Below are positions 7,612 through 16,099 of a stretch of 64,000 nt of DNA, one piece after another (position 1 is the stretch's first letter; each line of letters opens with the position of its first letter). The position numbers were made by a program, and so were the translations under genes. The notes beneath the pieces were generated by a model. It searched no databases and had not been told where the DNA came from. It saw only the letters and a list, made by a program, of their open reading frames with translations. The DNA lies in assembly GCF_011065895.1 (NCBI RefSeq), contig NZ_JAALCR010000006.1, forward strand, positions 186,001 to 250,000. The letters run 5' to 3'. Origin of the DNA: Paludisphaera rhizosphaerae. Its GTDB lineage: Bacteria > Planctomycetota > Planctomycetia > Isosphaerales > Isosphaeraceae.

Positions 7612-8177
7612 TCAGAAGAGGGCTTCGAGCGCGGCGTCCTGCGATCGAGCCTGGCAGTCGTCCACCCATCGCGACGGAGGGACGGCGCGGCCGAGGGCCA
7701 CGAGCATCTCGGAGACGCCGATGGCGTCCTCCCAGGGGAGGTCCTGGGCGACCCCGTTCGCGATCAGGGTCCAGCGGAGCCACCGGCCGAAGGTTTTGGG
7801 ACGCGGCCCGTCATCGCCTGGTTGATGGCCCCCCAGCGCTCGCGGCACTCGGGGTCGTCGGCGTCCACAACTAGCAGCTCGCGGAGGTCGCGGTCGGTCA
7901 GGTCGTAGTTGCGGGTCAGCAGCAGGACGGCCATGCGGAACTGGATGGTCAGCCGGGCGGAGGCGTCCTCGGGGTCGCAGCCGGCTAGCTCGTCCATCAG
8001 GGTTTCGTACTCGGCGCCGAAGCTGGGGCCGCCGCCGACGACGATGCGGCCCTCGGCGTCGCGCGTCGGATAGAGGCGGAGGGTCGGCCGGGGGAGCGTC
8101 CAGGTCCGGCCGTCGCCCAGGACGACCTCCGGCCCGACGCTGAACTCCGGCCGCCGCGATGATCGCTCGTCAGGCAT
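7612..8177 (-). CDS. Tail-assembly chaperone GT, minus-one frameshift product
   Basis: Reading from 8177, ribosomes that slip back one base on the heptamer C CCA AAA (complement of 7794-7800) leave the zero frame after Pro127-Lys128 and continue in the minus-one frame as TFGRWLRWTLIANG to a stop at 7612, giving a 188-residue fusion. The downstream frame has 60 codons after the slip and no convincing start or ribosome-binding site of its own. This is the lambda G/GT arrangement conserved across long-tailed phages, in which both products chaperone the tape measure. The location between tail tube and tape-measure candidate agrees. Confidence 0.72.
7764..8177 (-). CDS. Tail-assembly chaperone G (zero-frame product)
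   Basis: 137 residues from ATG at 8177, overlapping the end of the preceding gene by 8 bases. The zero-frame product ends at the TGA at 7764, only 10 codons after the slippery site, with a Gly/Ser/Pro-rich tail. The N-terminal half has beta strands (EVVLGDGRTWTLPRP) followed by helical segments with acidic residues, as expected for the small soluble chaperones encoded just upstream of tape-measure genes. See the fusion product entry for the second frame. Confidence 0.72.
   Translation of the reverse strand: MPDERSSRRPEFSVGPEVVLGDGRTWTLPRPTLRLYPTRDAEGRIVVGGGPSFGAEYETLMDELAGCDPEDASARLTIQFRMAVLLLTRNYDLTDRDLRELLVVDADDPECRERWGAINQAMTGRVPKPSAGGSAGP
7794..7800 (-). promoter_or_regulatory. Programmed minus-one ribosomal frameshift site
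   Basis: On the minus strand the bases CCCAAAA are read in frame as (GT)C CCA AAA, matching the canonical X XXY YYZ pattern. Re-pairing gives CCC AAA in the minus-one frame, exactly the codons of the overlapping downstream frame (Pro17-Lys18 of that frame). The overlap of the two frames spans 7764-7848, so the site lies within it. No strong downstream stem-loop was identified by eye. Confidence 0.72.
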
Positions 8178-8496
8178 GGCCGGCCTCCGCGACGAGGACG
8201 CCGCGATCGGTGCCGTCGGCCTGGCTCGTCCAGGCGTATCGAGGGCGGCCTTCGCGAGGATGGCCGATGGGGAAGACCAGGGTGTCGGCGGGGTCGGCCG
8301 TGATGAAGAGCTTGCCCCCTGGCTGGCGACGGATGAACGCCCGCCCCCCGCGCGACCTGTCGACCCCCAGCAGGGGCTCGGCCACGCGGAGGATGGAGTC
8401 GATCCGATCGAGCTGGGTGCCGCCGCTCTTCCACGATTCGGGGACGATCAGGGCGTCGCAGGTCGGTTCCATGAGGCTCGCTTTGCGAATGTGCAA
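8170..8496 (-). CDS. Small phage protein of unknown function
   Basis: 108 residues between the tail tube and the chaperone genes, overlapping the latter by 8 bases, which shows translational coupling. It is mixed alpha/beta with a KLFITADPADTLVFPIG strand segment and no cysteine or membrane region. The ATG at 8496 is used here; a second Met (SLME) lies eight codons downstream. No family was recognised. Its position fits a small tail-assembly or tail-completion protein. Confidence 0.6.
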   Translation of the reverse strand: MHIRKASLMEPTCDALIVPESWKSGGTQLDRIDSILRVAEPLLGVDRSRGGRAFIRRQPGGKLFITADPADTLVFPIGHPREGRPRYAWTSQADGTDRGVLVAEAGHA

Positions 8497-8530
8497 GACG
8501 TTTGACGAACCTTGCGGATTTGGGAATCCG

Positions 8531-8947
8531 TCAGGCGCGGGTGAAGCTCAGGGGGTTGGTGATCCCGTCGCTGGAGTAGGCCATGACGCTGAGCGTGGCC
8601 GTGCCGAACTGGCCGTGGGCGCCGGAGGTCTCCGCGTTCTCGGCCACGGCGTTCGCCAGGACGTAGAGGATGTCGCCGCCGACCTCCCCCTTGGCGTCCT
8701 TGTGGGTGGCGCTCAGGGTGGCGGTGGTCCCCGGGGCGATCGCCATCAGGGCGGCCGCGTCGCCGCTGGTGACCGTCGCCTTGGGCTTGCTCAGGGTGTT
8801 GACGACGACCGTCGGGAAGCGGTCGCCGTCTGCGGCGTAGGAGGTCAACGAGCCCCCCTGGGTGAACGTCACCTGGGAGACTCGGGTGATCGGGGCCGAG
8901 CCGAACGAGACGGCGGTCCAATTCGCTTGCAGCTTCGTCGCGGCCAT
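8531..8947 (-). CDS. Major tail tube protein candidate
   Basis: 138 residues, beta-rich, Thr/Ala/Val/Gly-rich, without membrane segments. Length, composition and place (directly after the tail terminator candidate and before the chaperones) match tail tube proteins of short siphovirus-type tails. The segment ITRVSQVTFTQGGSLTSYAA followed by a DGDRFPTVVV strand resembles the outer-strand and loop arrangement of tube subunits. Assignment by synteny and composition; no catalytic motif is expected. Confidence 0.58.
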   Translation of the reverse strand: MAATKLQANWTAVSFGSAPITRVSQVTFTQGGSLTSYAADGDRFPTVVVNTLSKPKATVTSGDAAALMAIAPGTTATLSATHKDAKGEVGGDILYVLANAVAENAETSGAHGQFGTATLSVMAYSSDGITNPLSFTRA

Positions 8948-9002
8948 GGGGGCGGCTCTCCTGGAGTGCGGTGGGGATGGAAACGAGGGTCGGGGTGTGG
9001 AG

Positions 9003-9458
9003 TTATTCAGAGGCGTCGAAGCCGTTCCAGCCCTCGACGAGATACTGGAACGTCAGCACGGCCTCGATCCGGCGCTCGGGGGCGACGGCCTTCTTCCAGG
9101 TCCAGGACTGGATGCGGGTGGACCCAGGGAGGGTGACGTCGGCCAGGGAGACGCCGTTGAGGGCGTCGGCCGCGGCGTAGAGGAGGCGTTCGGCGGCGGC
9201 GTCCCGGGTTTCGGGGTCGTCGTCGCGGGCGGTCAGAGTAAGGGACAGGGTTGCGGCGGCCGTGAGCGCGCCGCCGACGTCGTCCCCCTGGGCGGATATC
9301 GTGGTGGCGACGGGCTCGATCGCCGCGGCGCGAAGGTCGCCCGAGCGTTCGCCGCGGTCTTCGGGGAGGCCCGCCGGATAGACGCCGTCGAACGCGCCGG
9401 TGGCGTCCAGCAGGTCGCGGATCGCGCCGCGGACGTCGCGTTCGCGAGGGCTCGGCAT
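9003..9458 (-). CDS. Tail terminator (minor tail protein U-like) candidate
   Basis: 151 residues. The N-terminal helix (RERDVRGAIRDLLDATGAFDGVYP) followed by beta strands with a TLSLTLTARDDDPETRDAAA stretch is the alpha/beta layout of tail terminator proteins that cap the tube at the head end (lambda gpU, gene-transfer-agent g8). It lies one gene upstream of the tail tube, the conserved order. The start at 9458 has no close competitor. Confidence comes from fold pattern by eye and gene order. Confidence 0.58.
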   Translation of the reverse strand: MPSPRERDVRGAIRDLLDATGAFDGVYPAGLPEDRGERSGDLRAAAIEPVATTISAQGDDVGGALTAAATLSLTLTARDDDPETRDAAAERLLYAAADALNGVSLADVTLPGSTRIQSWTWKKAVAPERRIEAVLTFQYLVEGWNGFDASE

Positions 9459-9548
9459 GGTCGTTGGCCCTTTGGCATGAAGGTGGTTGCGAATGCGGGG
9501 CGTCCGTGAGGAACGTCCCGCATCAGAAATCCAGGGTCGGAGGGAGGA

Positions 9549-12500
9549 TCAGCGGAAGCCTCGATAGGCTCGGGAGTACGATCCGCCGAACGGCCAGCGG
9601 CGGGCTGGGGCGATCGTTCCGATTCCCGTTCCGGTCCCCGGATCGGGGGGAGTCTGCTGGCTGTGGTTCACGGCGGTCGTGAAGAAGGACGTGCTGGGGC
9701 GGCCGTCGACGTTCACCACGCTGCCGGTCGTCCCGGAGACCAGGACGGTTTGGCCGGAGAGGATCACGTCGCCGAGGTTGAGGACGATGACGTTCGCGGC
9801 CGGCTGGGCAAGGCCGACGACCGCGACGCTGGTGAGGTTGACCGTCACGGAGAAGGCGGCTGGGCCGCCGGCCGCCGCGACCGACTGGTCGAACGTCAGC
9901 AGGATGGACCCGCCCGAATCGCTCACCACGGCCGACGTCAGAGAGGGCGCTCCGAAGTACTCGTTGTTGTACTCCTGAAACGCCAGGAGGCCGGGACTCA
10001 CGTTGTACATGCCGGCCGATTCGTAGTCGCCGTTGACGGAGTTCGGCTTGCCTTGCTGCCAGAGGTGCAGCCGGTTGTCGTTCAGCCCGTCCGTTCCGTC
10101 GCCTCTCCCCGCCTTGTGGCGGTCGTGCCAGATGATGCCCCACAACAACTGGAAGAGGTAGTTGTTGTTCTGCCCGGGGGGCCGTCCGAAGCAGAAGATC
10201 GAGATGGCCTCCGCGTCGGAGCGCCGGCGGATCACGTCATAGAACGACCTCATCCAGTGGCGGAAGTTGGGGTGGCTGATGAGGTCCAGGGTCCGCAGGA
10301 AGTCGTCCTGGCGGACGTTCATGTAGTTGGGGTAGCTCTCGGGCACCGCCGGGGCCATGTTGCCCGGCCCGCCTTCGTAGCAGACGTGGGCCGGCCGCCA
10401 TCCGAAGTGAGCCTCGATGGCGTCGCGAGCGTCCTTGGCGGTCCCCTGATACTCCGAGTAGTCCGGCCCGAACTCAAAGTCGAACTGCATCAGGTCGACG
10501 GCCTGTTCGTTCGTGGACAGGTCGAAGGTGGCCTTGTAGGCTTCGGCCGTGGTGGACGCGATCACGGTGTACGGGGCGTCCGCAACGGCGTCGACCTGGG
10601 GGATGGTGAAGCCCAGACTTTGCAGCTGGATCAGCGAATCGGAGATGCCCGTCATGCCGCCGATCTGCCAGGCGATCGTCCCCTGGAAATCGGGCGCCCG
10701 TCCCACCTCGGCGAAGCAGGCCCGGCCGATCTCGATCATCTTGCAGGATCGGAGGAAGTGGTAGTAGGCCGTGATGGCGCCGTCGACGATCCCCGTCGCC
10801 CAGGCGTTGGCGTTGGCGTAGGTCTTGAGGCCGTTGATGTAAAAATTCCAGACCTCGTTGCCGTACTCCATGTACAGCTTGCAGCCCGCCGGCAGGATGT
10901 CGCGGTAGATCTTGGCGATCTCGTACATCATGTCGTCGGACGCGCCGTAGGAGACGCAGATCCAGGCGTCGCCGGAGCCCTGGCCCGCCGCGTTGCGGGC
11001 CGCAAGGCACATGTGGGCGTGGAAGTCATAGGGGATTGAGTTCCAGGGGGAATACTCCTGGAGGTGGTCGTCGGTTCGCGGCTTGTAGGCGACGTCCTTG
11101 TTGAAGTACTGGGTCGTCTTGACTCGCATTGGCACGTCAGCGCCCAGCGAGAGAGCCCCCGTGATCATGTAGACGGCCGACGCCGCACCCGTCTGCATCA
11201 GCGGCGGGCCGTAGTTGTAGAGGCCCTGGTAGTACTGGATCGAGTCGTCCTCGCTGCTCCAGAGCGGGCCGGGGGCCGTGAAACGTCCGGTGTCCCCGAT
11301 CGATCCCGTGGCAGGGGTGTCGCTGCGACGACTCTCCAGCGTGATGACGCCCGTCGAGCTGTCGACGGCGGTGACCGTCATCGCCTCGCTGGAGCTATCC
11401 AGCCAGATGTAGCCGTAGGGCTTGATCCAGGCCCAATCGCCGGGGTCGGCCGGCGTGATCGTCATCGTCAGGTCGGTCCCGCTGAGCGCCGCCGCGAGGG
11501 TGAACGTCCGCCGAGCGGTCAGCATCATATCGGCGTTGTTGACGTTCGGCCCGCCCTGCATGAACAGGCCGTTCCGCATCGGCGTCAACGAGAGGGACTC
11601 GTCGACGAGGATCTCAGCGTACTTGTAGTAGTGGCCGTTGTTCGACGCCGGGTTGGGGCCGTACTGCGAGACGTCGGTGATCGCCTTGCGCCAGCCGACC
11701 GTGGCCGTGGAGCCGGCGGCGTGGCTTGCCGCCGTCGTCCCCATCCGTCCGCGCCAGACCGTGTAGTGGTCGTCGCCGACCGCCGGCAAGCCGACGACCT
11801 GCATCCGCTCCGAACCGATGAACACGGCCTGGCCGTAAGGGATGCGGCTGTCCGGCTCGCTCGTGGTGCGGGTCAGGCGGACCGTCGTCGTGGTCGCGTC
11901 GATGGCGTCCACCAGCGTCGCCGAGTACGTCTCCAGGTGCGAGGCTTCGCCGTTGAAGTAGAAGTAGCGGTTGGCCGGGTTGAACGCGACGACGTGGTCG
12001 AAGACCAGCTTCTGGTGCTTCTCGTTGAAGTTCCACATCGGAGCGGAGGCCGTCGCGACGTCGTCCATTTCGCTCCGGTCGTCGAACATGCCACCGGCGC
12101 ATTCCATCACGCGATGCGGCCCCATCCCCTGGGAGATGAAGTTGTCGTAGAAATACTTGTCAATCTTGTAGTGGTCTTCCGGCGTGTACGAAACAGAGCC
12201 GGCTTCGGCTGGCTCGTCCCAGTTGCCGGGGGCGTAGAGCTGAAGGTTCTTGTAGCGGTGCGTCTCGTCGTGGTCGGTCCAGATCCAGAGGCCGAACGTG
12301 TTGTTGGTGTGGAAGGCGGTGAGGGAATTGCCGTTGGCGTGAGCGGCCGCCGTGGTGCCGTCCCAGCCGCGCTGGCAGCCGGTGAAGGTCATGGTGCTCG
12401 AGTCGTACCCGGTCGCCTTGATCTTCTCCGTACCGATCGTCAGGACGATGAAGTAGGGGGCGTCGGGGAATCCCTGCCAGGCGTAGCCGGGGGCGGCGAC

Positions 12501-13997
12501 CAGCGGGATGGAGGTCGTCGAGGCGTCGATCGAGGCCGCCAGCGTGAGATTCCAGACGTTCTTGGAGACCTCCAGCACGCGGACGTGCTTGCCGTCCACG
12601 TCGCTCGAGTAGTCGTCAAGCTGATCCACGTAGACCGTGGGGAGCTCGCTCTTGACGTACATGTCGACGAACGGGGAATACCCGTTGCCGTAGTCTTCCC
12701 ACATCAGGAGCCACTTGCCGTAATACGGCGTGGGGTCCCATCCGTAGCTGTCGAAGTAGGTCTCGCCGGGGTACCAGAAGACCCGCTGGCCGAAGGCCCC
12801 CTTCATCGTCCCGTCTTCCCACTTGTCGCCACGGTTCTCGATCAACTTGGCGACGTTGGCCATCACCTTGTTGCCGGACCAGATGGAGCTGGCGTAAGTG
12901 GTGCACTGGCCGCCGACCTTCATCAGCCCGTCCGAGGGCTTGGACGAAGGTTTGCCGACGCGCATGTCGACCACGCGGTTGGTCATTCCGTCTGTGCCGC
13001 CGACCTCTGAGCCGACCCAGTCGCGGGGGGCGTTGATGTGGACGACGTCCGAATTCGTGAGCGGTCCGACCCCCACCGGCAAGAGCCAGAAGAACGCCCC
13101 GTGCGGGCCGTAATGGTACGTGCGGGGAGAGTCCGGGCCGTCCAGGACGATCGACGGTCCTCCGTTGATGGAAATCGTCGGACAGATCATCTGCGCGAGG
13201 TGCGAGGCGTCGACGACGGCCAGATCGTCGATGCTCCCCGGCTTGACCAGCGAGATGATGAGGGCGTCGCCGCTGGTGGTGATGTAGGCCTGGTCCACGC
13301 TCGCCCGTCGGGCCTGGATCGGCTCGACGTACTGCATGGTCGAGCCGACGGCCGGCACGGCGATGAAGCTGTGGTCAGGGTCGCCGTCGATCGAGATGCC
13401 GGCGTCGCCGGTGGCCACGGCCGTGCCGACGGTTCCGTCGAATGAGTAGAACCGCTTGACGGTCGCCGTGAGCGCGGCGAGGGTCCCCTCAGGGTCTGAG
13501 CGGTAGCCCTCGATCTCCTCGTCCGTCATCGCCTTGTTGATGAAGAGGAGATTCTGGATGGAGACCTTGGACGATCCGGAGCCGTCCGTGCCGATCGTCC
13601 AGCCCTGGTCCAGACGCACGAAGCCGGCGAGCGTGGTCGCCCAGTCGCCGTGGTCGCGATGGCCGTTGATGTCCAGAAAGCGGCGAGTCGGGTCGGTCGC
13701 CGAGTAGGTGAGCGTGACCTGGACGGGGACGCCCTGGGGGAACCCCTGCACCTCGGCCTGGGTCCACGCGCCGGCCTCCACGTCCGTCTGGTTGCAGATC
13801 ATGTCCAGCACGCCGCCGGACGAGTAGTTGTTGAGCGAGAACCGGTAGTGGTAGTTGAAAACGGGATACTGGGCCCCCAGCGGCCGGGTCTGGCCGTTGA
13901 ACGCCAGGACGAACGAGGTCGTGAACTCGGCGTAGGATTCGGCGCCCCATGCTTCGGGGGACCGGAGATACGCGGAGCCGTCGAATAGAATGGCCAT
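9549..13997 (-). CDS. Giant phage adhesin with LamG-like, decoration and GH-A glycosidase-like domains
   Basis: 1482 residues. ATG at 13997 was chosen because the frame upstream overlaps the FN3 gene and reads as an Arg-rich shadow. Residues 1-180 look like a LamG/concanavalin sandwich (starting MAILFDGSAYLRSPEAW). Two repeated decoration domains at about 478-564 and 689-769 end in a (R/G)GxxGTTAAxHAxG motif that also occurs in the capsid protein. Around 1043 the motif EYGNEVWN matches the Asn-Glu acid/base of clan GH-A glycosidases and near 1206 CYEGGPGN offers the second Glu. The C-terminus (about 1375-1465) is an Ig-like sandwich. A polysaccharide-binding and degrading tail appendage is inferred. 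Its place between head-completion and tail-terminator genes is unusual. Confidence 0.7.
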   Translation of the reverse strand: MAILFDGSAYLRSPEAWGAESYAEFTTSFVLAFNGQTRPLGAQYPVFNYHYRFSLNNYSSGGVLDMICNQTDVEAGAWTQAEVQGFPQGVPVQVTLTYSATDPTRRFLDINGHRDHGDWATTLAGFVRLDQGWTIGTDGSGSSKVSIQNLLFINKAMTDEEIEGYRSDPEGTLAALTATVKRFYSFDGTVGTAVATGDAGISIDGDPDHSFIAVPAVGSTMQYVEPIQARRASVDQAYITTSGDALIISLVKPGSIDDLAVVDASHLAQMICPTISINGGPSIVLDGPDSPRTYHYGPHGAFFWLLPVGVGPLTNSDVVHINAPRDWVGSEVGGTDGMTNRVVDMRVGKPSSKPSDGLMKVGGQCTTYASSIWSGNKVMANVAKLIENRGDKWEDGTMKGAFGQRVFWYPGETYFDSYGWDPTPYYGKWLLMWEDYGNGYSPFVDMYVKSELPTVYVDQLDDYSSDVDGKHVRVLEVSKNVWNLTLAASIDASTTSIPLVAAPGYAWQGFPDAPYFIVLTIGTEKIKATGYDSSTMTFTGCQRGWDGTTAAAHANGNSLTAFHTNNTFGLWIWTDHDETHRYKNLQLYAPGNWDEPAEAGSVSYTPEDHYKIDKYFYDNFISQGMGPHRVMECAGGMFDDRSEMDDVATASAPMWNFNEKHQKLVFDHVVAFNPANRYFYFNGEASHLETYSATLVDAIDATTTTVRLTRTTSEPDSRIPYGQAVFIGSERMQVVGLPAVGDDHYTVWRGRMGTTAASHAAGSTATVGWRKAITDVSQYGPNPASNNGHYYKYAEILVDESLSLTPMRNGLFMQGGPNVNNADMMLTARRTFTLAAALSGTDLTMTITPADPGDWAWIKPYGYIWLDSSSEAMTVTAVDSSTGVITLESRRSDTPATGSIGDTGRFTAPGPLWSSEDDSIQYYQGLYNYGPPLMQTGAASAVYMITGALSLGADVPMRVKTTQYFNKDVAYKPRTDDHLQEYSPWNSIPYDFHAHMCLAARNAAGQGSGDAWICVSYGASDDMMYEIAKIYRDILPAGCKLYMEYGNEVWNFYINGLKTYANANAWATGIVDGAITAYYHFLRSCKMIEIGRACFAEVGRAPDFQGTIAWQIGGMTGISDSLIQLQSLGFTIPQVDAVADAPYTVIASTTAEAYKATFDLSTNEQAVDLMQFDFEFGPDYSEYQGTAKDARDAIEAHFGWRPAHVCYEGGPGNMAPAVPESYPNYMNVRQDDFLRTLDLISHPNFRHWMRSFYDVIRRRSDAEAISIFCFGRPPGQNNNYLFQLLWGIIWHDRHKAGRGDGTDGLNDNRLHLWQQGKPNSVNGDYESAGMYNVSPGLLAFQEYNNEYFGAPSLTSAVVSDSGGSILLTFDQSVAAAGGPAAFSVTVNLTSVAVVGLAQPAANVIVLNLGDVILSGQTVLVSGTTGSVVNVDGRPSTSFFTTAVNHSQQTPPDPGTGTGIGTIAPARRWPFGGSYSRAYRGFR

Positions 13998-14086
13998 GTT
14001 GTATCCTACGGTATCCTGCCGAGGCTTCGGCTTTGATTCAAGTGATACGAGGAGTCGCGGCGGCCCTGCGGACGCGGCGACGCGCG

Positions 14087-14725
14087 TCAGACGCCCGATC
14101 GCGAGGTCGCCGCGGAGATCAGGGCGTCGATGGGGGCGGGAGCCGTGGAGTCGGCGGTGAACTGGACCGCCGCGGTGTTGGGCTCCTCGCCGGAGCTGTT
14201 CGCGGCTCGGACCACCGCTGCGTACGCGACGCCGTCGGCCAGTCCGGTCAGCTCGATCGAGTAGACGCCGTTTCGTGAATTCGAGGCCGGCGTCGTCGCG
14301 GTCGGCGATGCGTAGGACGCGATCGCGCCGGGGTTCATGTAGACGTTGAACTGGCTGGGGCTGCGAGCGGCTGAGGCTGCCGGGCACGACCACTCCAGCC
14401 GGACGGCCCCGCCGGCCAGGGGGACGGCTCGGAGGCCGACCGGCGCGGGGGGCGTTCGCGTGGCGTCTCGAGCGAGGGCGTCAAGCACCAGCGCCGTGGA
14501 CGCGTCGATGTTGGACTCCTCCAGCCCGGACCGAGAGTCGTAGACCCGAACGCCGAACCGATACGAGCTGGCGGCGTCGAGCGGGCCGCTGGTCCAGGTC
14601 GCGTCGGAGACCTCGGCGACGGGCGTCGCGTAGTCGATCGGGCCGCCGTGGCCGTCGTTCGAGTAGACCCGATAGAAGATCGGGCCGGCGGGCTCTCCCT
14701 CTTCGGGGTCGACCAACGGGGGCAT
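14087..14725 (-). CDS. Double fibronectin type III protein of the phage cluster
   Basis: 212 residues made of two FN3-like modules. The first ends in SSYRFGVRVYDSRSGLEESN and the second begins PPAPVGLRAVPLAGGAVRLE W and ends in VAYAAVVRAANSSGEE; both have the Trp and Tyr positions of FN3 domains. No signal peptide. Six bases separate it from the head-tail connector gene upstream in the transcript. It may decorate the capsid or anchor the giant adhesin encoded next; that is inference from neighbourhood. Confidence 0.68.
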   Translation of the reverse strand: MPPLVDPEEGEPAGPIFYRVYSNDGHGGPIDYATPVAEVSDATWTSGPLDAASSYRFGVRVYDSRSGLEESNIDASTALVLDALARDATRTPPAPVGLRAVPLAGGAVRLEWSCPAASAARSPSQFNVYMNPGAIASYASPTATTPASNSRNGVYSIELTGLADGVAYAAVVRAANSSGEEPNTAAVQFTADSTAPAPIDALISAATSRSGV

Positions 14726-14731
14726 GGATTT

Positions 14732-15412
14732 TTACCTCTCGATGCGAGTGCGGAAGACGTCGGCCGGCTGGCGGTCGGAGCCCTGGGGGCCCCAGCGGAC
14801 GTCCAGGCGGGAGAGGGCCTCGGACAGCTCGGCCTCGGTCTGGCGGAGCTTCAGGGCGAAGTCCCCTTCATCGGAGCGGGTCTCCGCGGCGTAGCGAAGG
14901 GCCAGGACGATCAGCACGCAGGCCCGGCGGAGGTCGCGGGCGTCCCGCAGGTCGGCGGGCGTCCGGCCGGGGAAGTTGGGGTCGATGTTGAAGCGACGAT
15001 TCAACTCGAACGACGCCTCTTCAATCTGGGGCCCGAGCGTGGCGATGAGGAACTCGACGGCCGTCAGCCCTCCGGACGGCGACGCCGGAGCGCCCAGGCC
15101 GGCGTCCATGCCGATCCGGCGGAGCGTGACCGACCCGCCCGAGACCGAGGCGATGGCGAACAGCTCCCCCGAGCCCTTGAAGGCCGTCGACGGCTTGCGG
15201 AGCAGCACGACGTGCCCCGGGCGAACCCCCGCCGCCTGGAAGTCGGCCGAGGGGGAGGATAGCGTCCAGAGGTCCCCCGCGGCGAAGGCGCCGTCGGTCC
15301 CCTGGGCGAGCTTCTGCCAGGCGGGCGCCAGCACGACGAAATCGCCCGCCGCGCGGACGGCCACGTCCTCGTCGGAGGCGTAGACGGTCGAGAGTCGATC
15401 GGACTGGCTCAT
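14732..15412 (-). CDS. Head-tail connector / head completion protein candidate
   Basis: 226 residues from the ATG at 15412 (MSQSDRL); an upstream in-frame ATG adds 13 residues of repeat-like sequence and was rejected. The N-terminal half is beta-rich with an SH3-like run (GDLWTLSSPSADFQAAGVRP, GHVVLLRK). The C-terminal half is helical (DLRDARDLRRACVLIVLALR and a following KLRQTEAELSEALSRLD helix), resembling head-tail adaptor proteins. Position after the capsid gene and before tail genes agrees. Family not firmly recognised. Confidence 0.55.
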   Translation of the reverse strand: MSQSDRLSTVYASDEDVAVRAAGDFVVLAPAWQKLAQGTDGAFAAGDLWTLSSPSADFQAAGVRPGHVVLLRKPSTAFKGSGELFAIASVSGGSVTLRRIGMDAGLGAPASPSGGLTAVEFLIATLGPQIEEASFELNRRFNIDPNFPGRTPADLRDARDLRRACVLIVLALRYAAETRSDEGDFALKLRQTEAELSEALSRLDVRWGPQGSDRQPADVFRTRIER

Positions 15413-15483
15413 GGAGGGCTCGCAGAGGGATGTGCTGGAGGGACAGATCATGTCGGTTAGCGTCGAGAGTCTTTCGGCTCACG

Positions 15484-15646
15484 ACGGCCTTCCCCCCTCG
15501 CGGGGGAAGGTGGCCCGAAGGGCCGGATGAGGGGGCGACCGGCGTTGCTTCGAAGGCAATGCTTCGGATGTGAATCCGACGGCGGTCGTCCCCCTCATCT
15601 GATCGCTTCGCGATCTGTCTTCCCCCGCGAGGGGGGAAGACCGTCA
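15484..15646. repeat. Palindromic element, family A, complete copy
   Basis: Ends are inverted repeats: the left end ACGGCCTTCCCCCCTCGCGG and the right end, read on the other strand, carry the same CTTCCCCCCTCGCGGGGGAAG hairpin. Each is followed inward by GGCCC/GCGAAGCG mini-hairpins and a GATGAGGGG block, with a variable centre of about 60 bases. It lies inside the phage-like block between two head genes. Other full copies are at 22871-23031, 48190-48356 and 49823-49984. Confidence 0.8.
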
Positions 15647-15663
15647 TGAGCGACGTCGTCGCC

Positions 15664-15990
15664 TCACCCCCGCTTCCGCTTCGGCGACGAAGCCGGCGGC
15701 GGTTCGGCGATGAGATTCGGCGTGGCGTCGAGGGCTTCGGTCGTCTCGCGGACGGCCAGGTCGATCCCCTCGAGCGTGGCGGCGAGGCTGTCTCGGACCT
15801 CGGCGACGTGCTCCAGCAGGCTGGCGCGCGAATCGGCGTCGAGCCCCGGAAGCTGCCCGAGCGCGTCCTGCACCTGCTTGCAGTGCCAGAGCCCCACGGC
15901 CCGGCCCAGGAACGGCAGGTCGCGGCCCTCGCCGGCGCGGGCGATGTACGGCCAGAGGCCGGGGAACGTGAAACTCGGTCGCGTGTTCAT
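15664..15990 (-). CDS. Small head-module protein of unknown function
   Basis: 108 residues from ATG at 15990; a longer frame to 16035 begins within the capsid terminator hairpin and was rejected. The middle is helical and acidic (SRASLLEHVAEVRDSLAATL) and the C-terminus is a basic PKRKRG tail. It follows the major capsid gene and precedes the connector, where head-completion or decoration proteins are found. No family recognised. Confidence 0.55.
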   Translation of the reverse strand: MNTRPSFTFPGLWPYIARAGEGRDLPFLGRAVGLWHCKQVQDALGQLPGLDADSRASLLEHVAEVRDSLAATLEGIDLAVRETTEALDATPNLIAEPPPASSPKRKRG

Positions 15991-16023
15991 GTCGGCTCGC
16001 GATGATGACGGAAGAAGGCGGGG

Positions 16024-16064
16024 AGGGCCGCCCACGCTCGGCCGAAACCGGGCGTGGCGGCCCT
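16024..16064 (-). terminator. Hairpin downstream of the major capsid gene
   Basis: On the minus strand AGGGCCGCCACGC and GCGTGGGCGGCCCT pair with one bulged base around a short loop, followed by a pyrimidine-rich stretch (CCGCCTTCTTCC). It starts 36 bases after the capsid stop codon. A partial terminator or mRNA-stabilising hairpin after the most highly expressed structural gene is likely. Confidence 0.55.
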
Positions 16065-16099
16065 CTGCAAGGGGCGGGACAGACAGAGAAAACCTGGGA

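Noticed and set aside
11064-13010. 648-residue plus-strand frame
   Set aside because: Lies wholly opposite the giant adhesin gene; composition is Val/Arg/Asp shadow without a fold.
13998-14393. 132-residue extension of the giant adhesin
   Set aside because: Overlaps the FN3 gene in another frame and is Arg-rich shadow; the ATG at 13997 starts a proper LamG-like domain.
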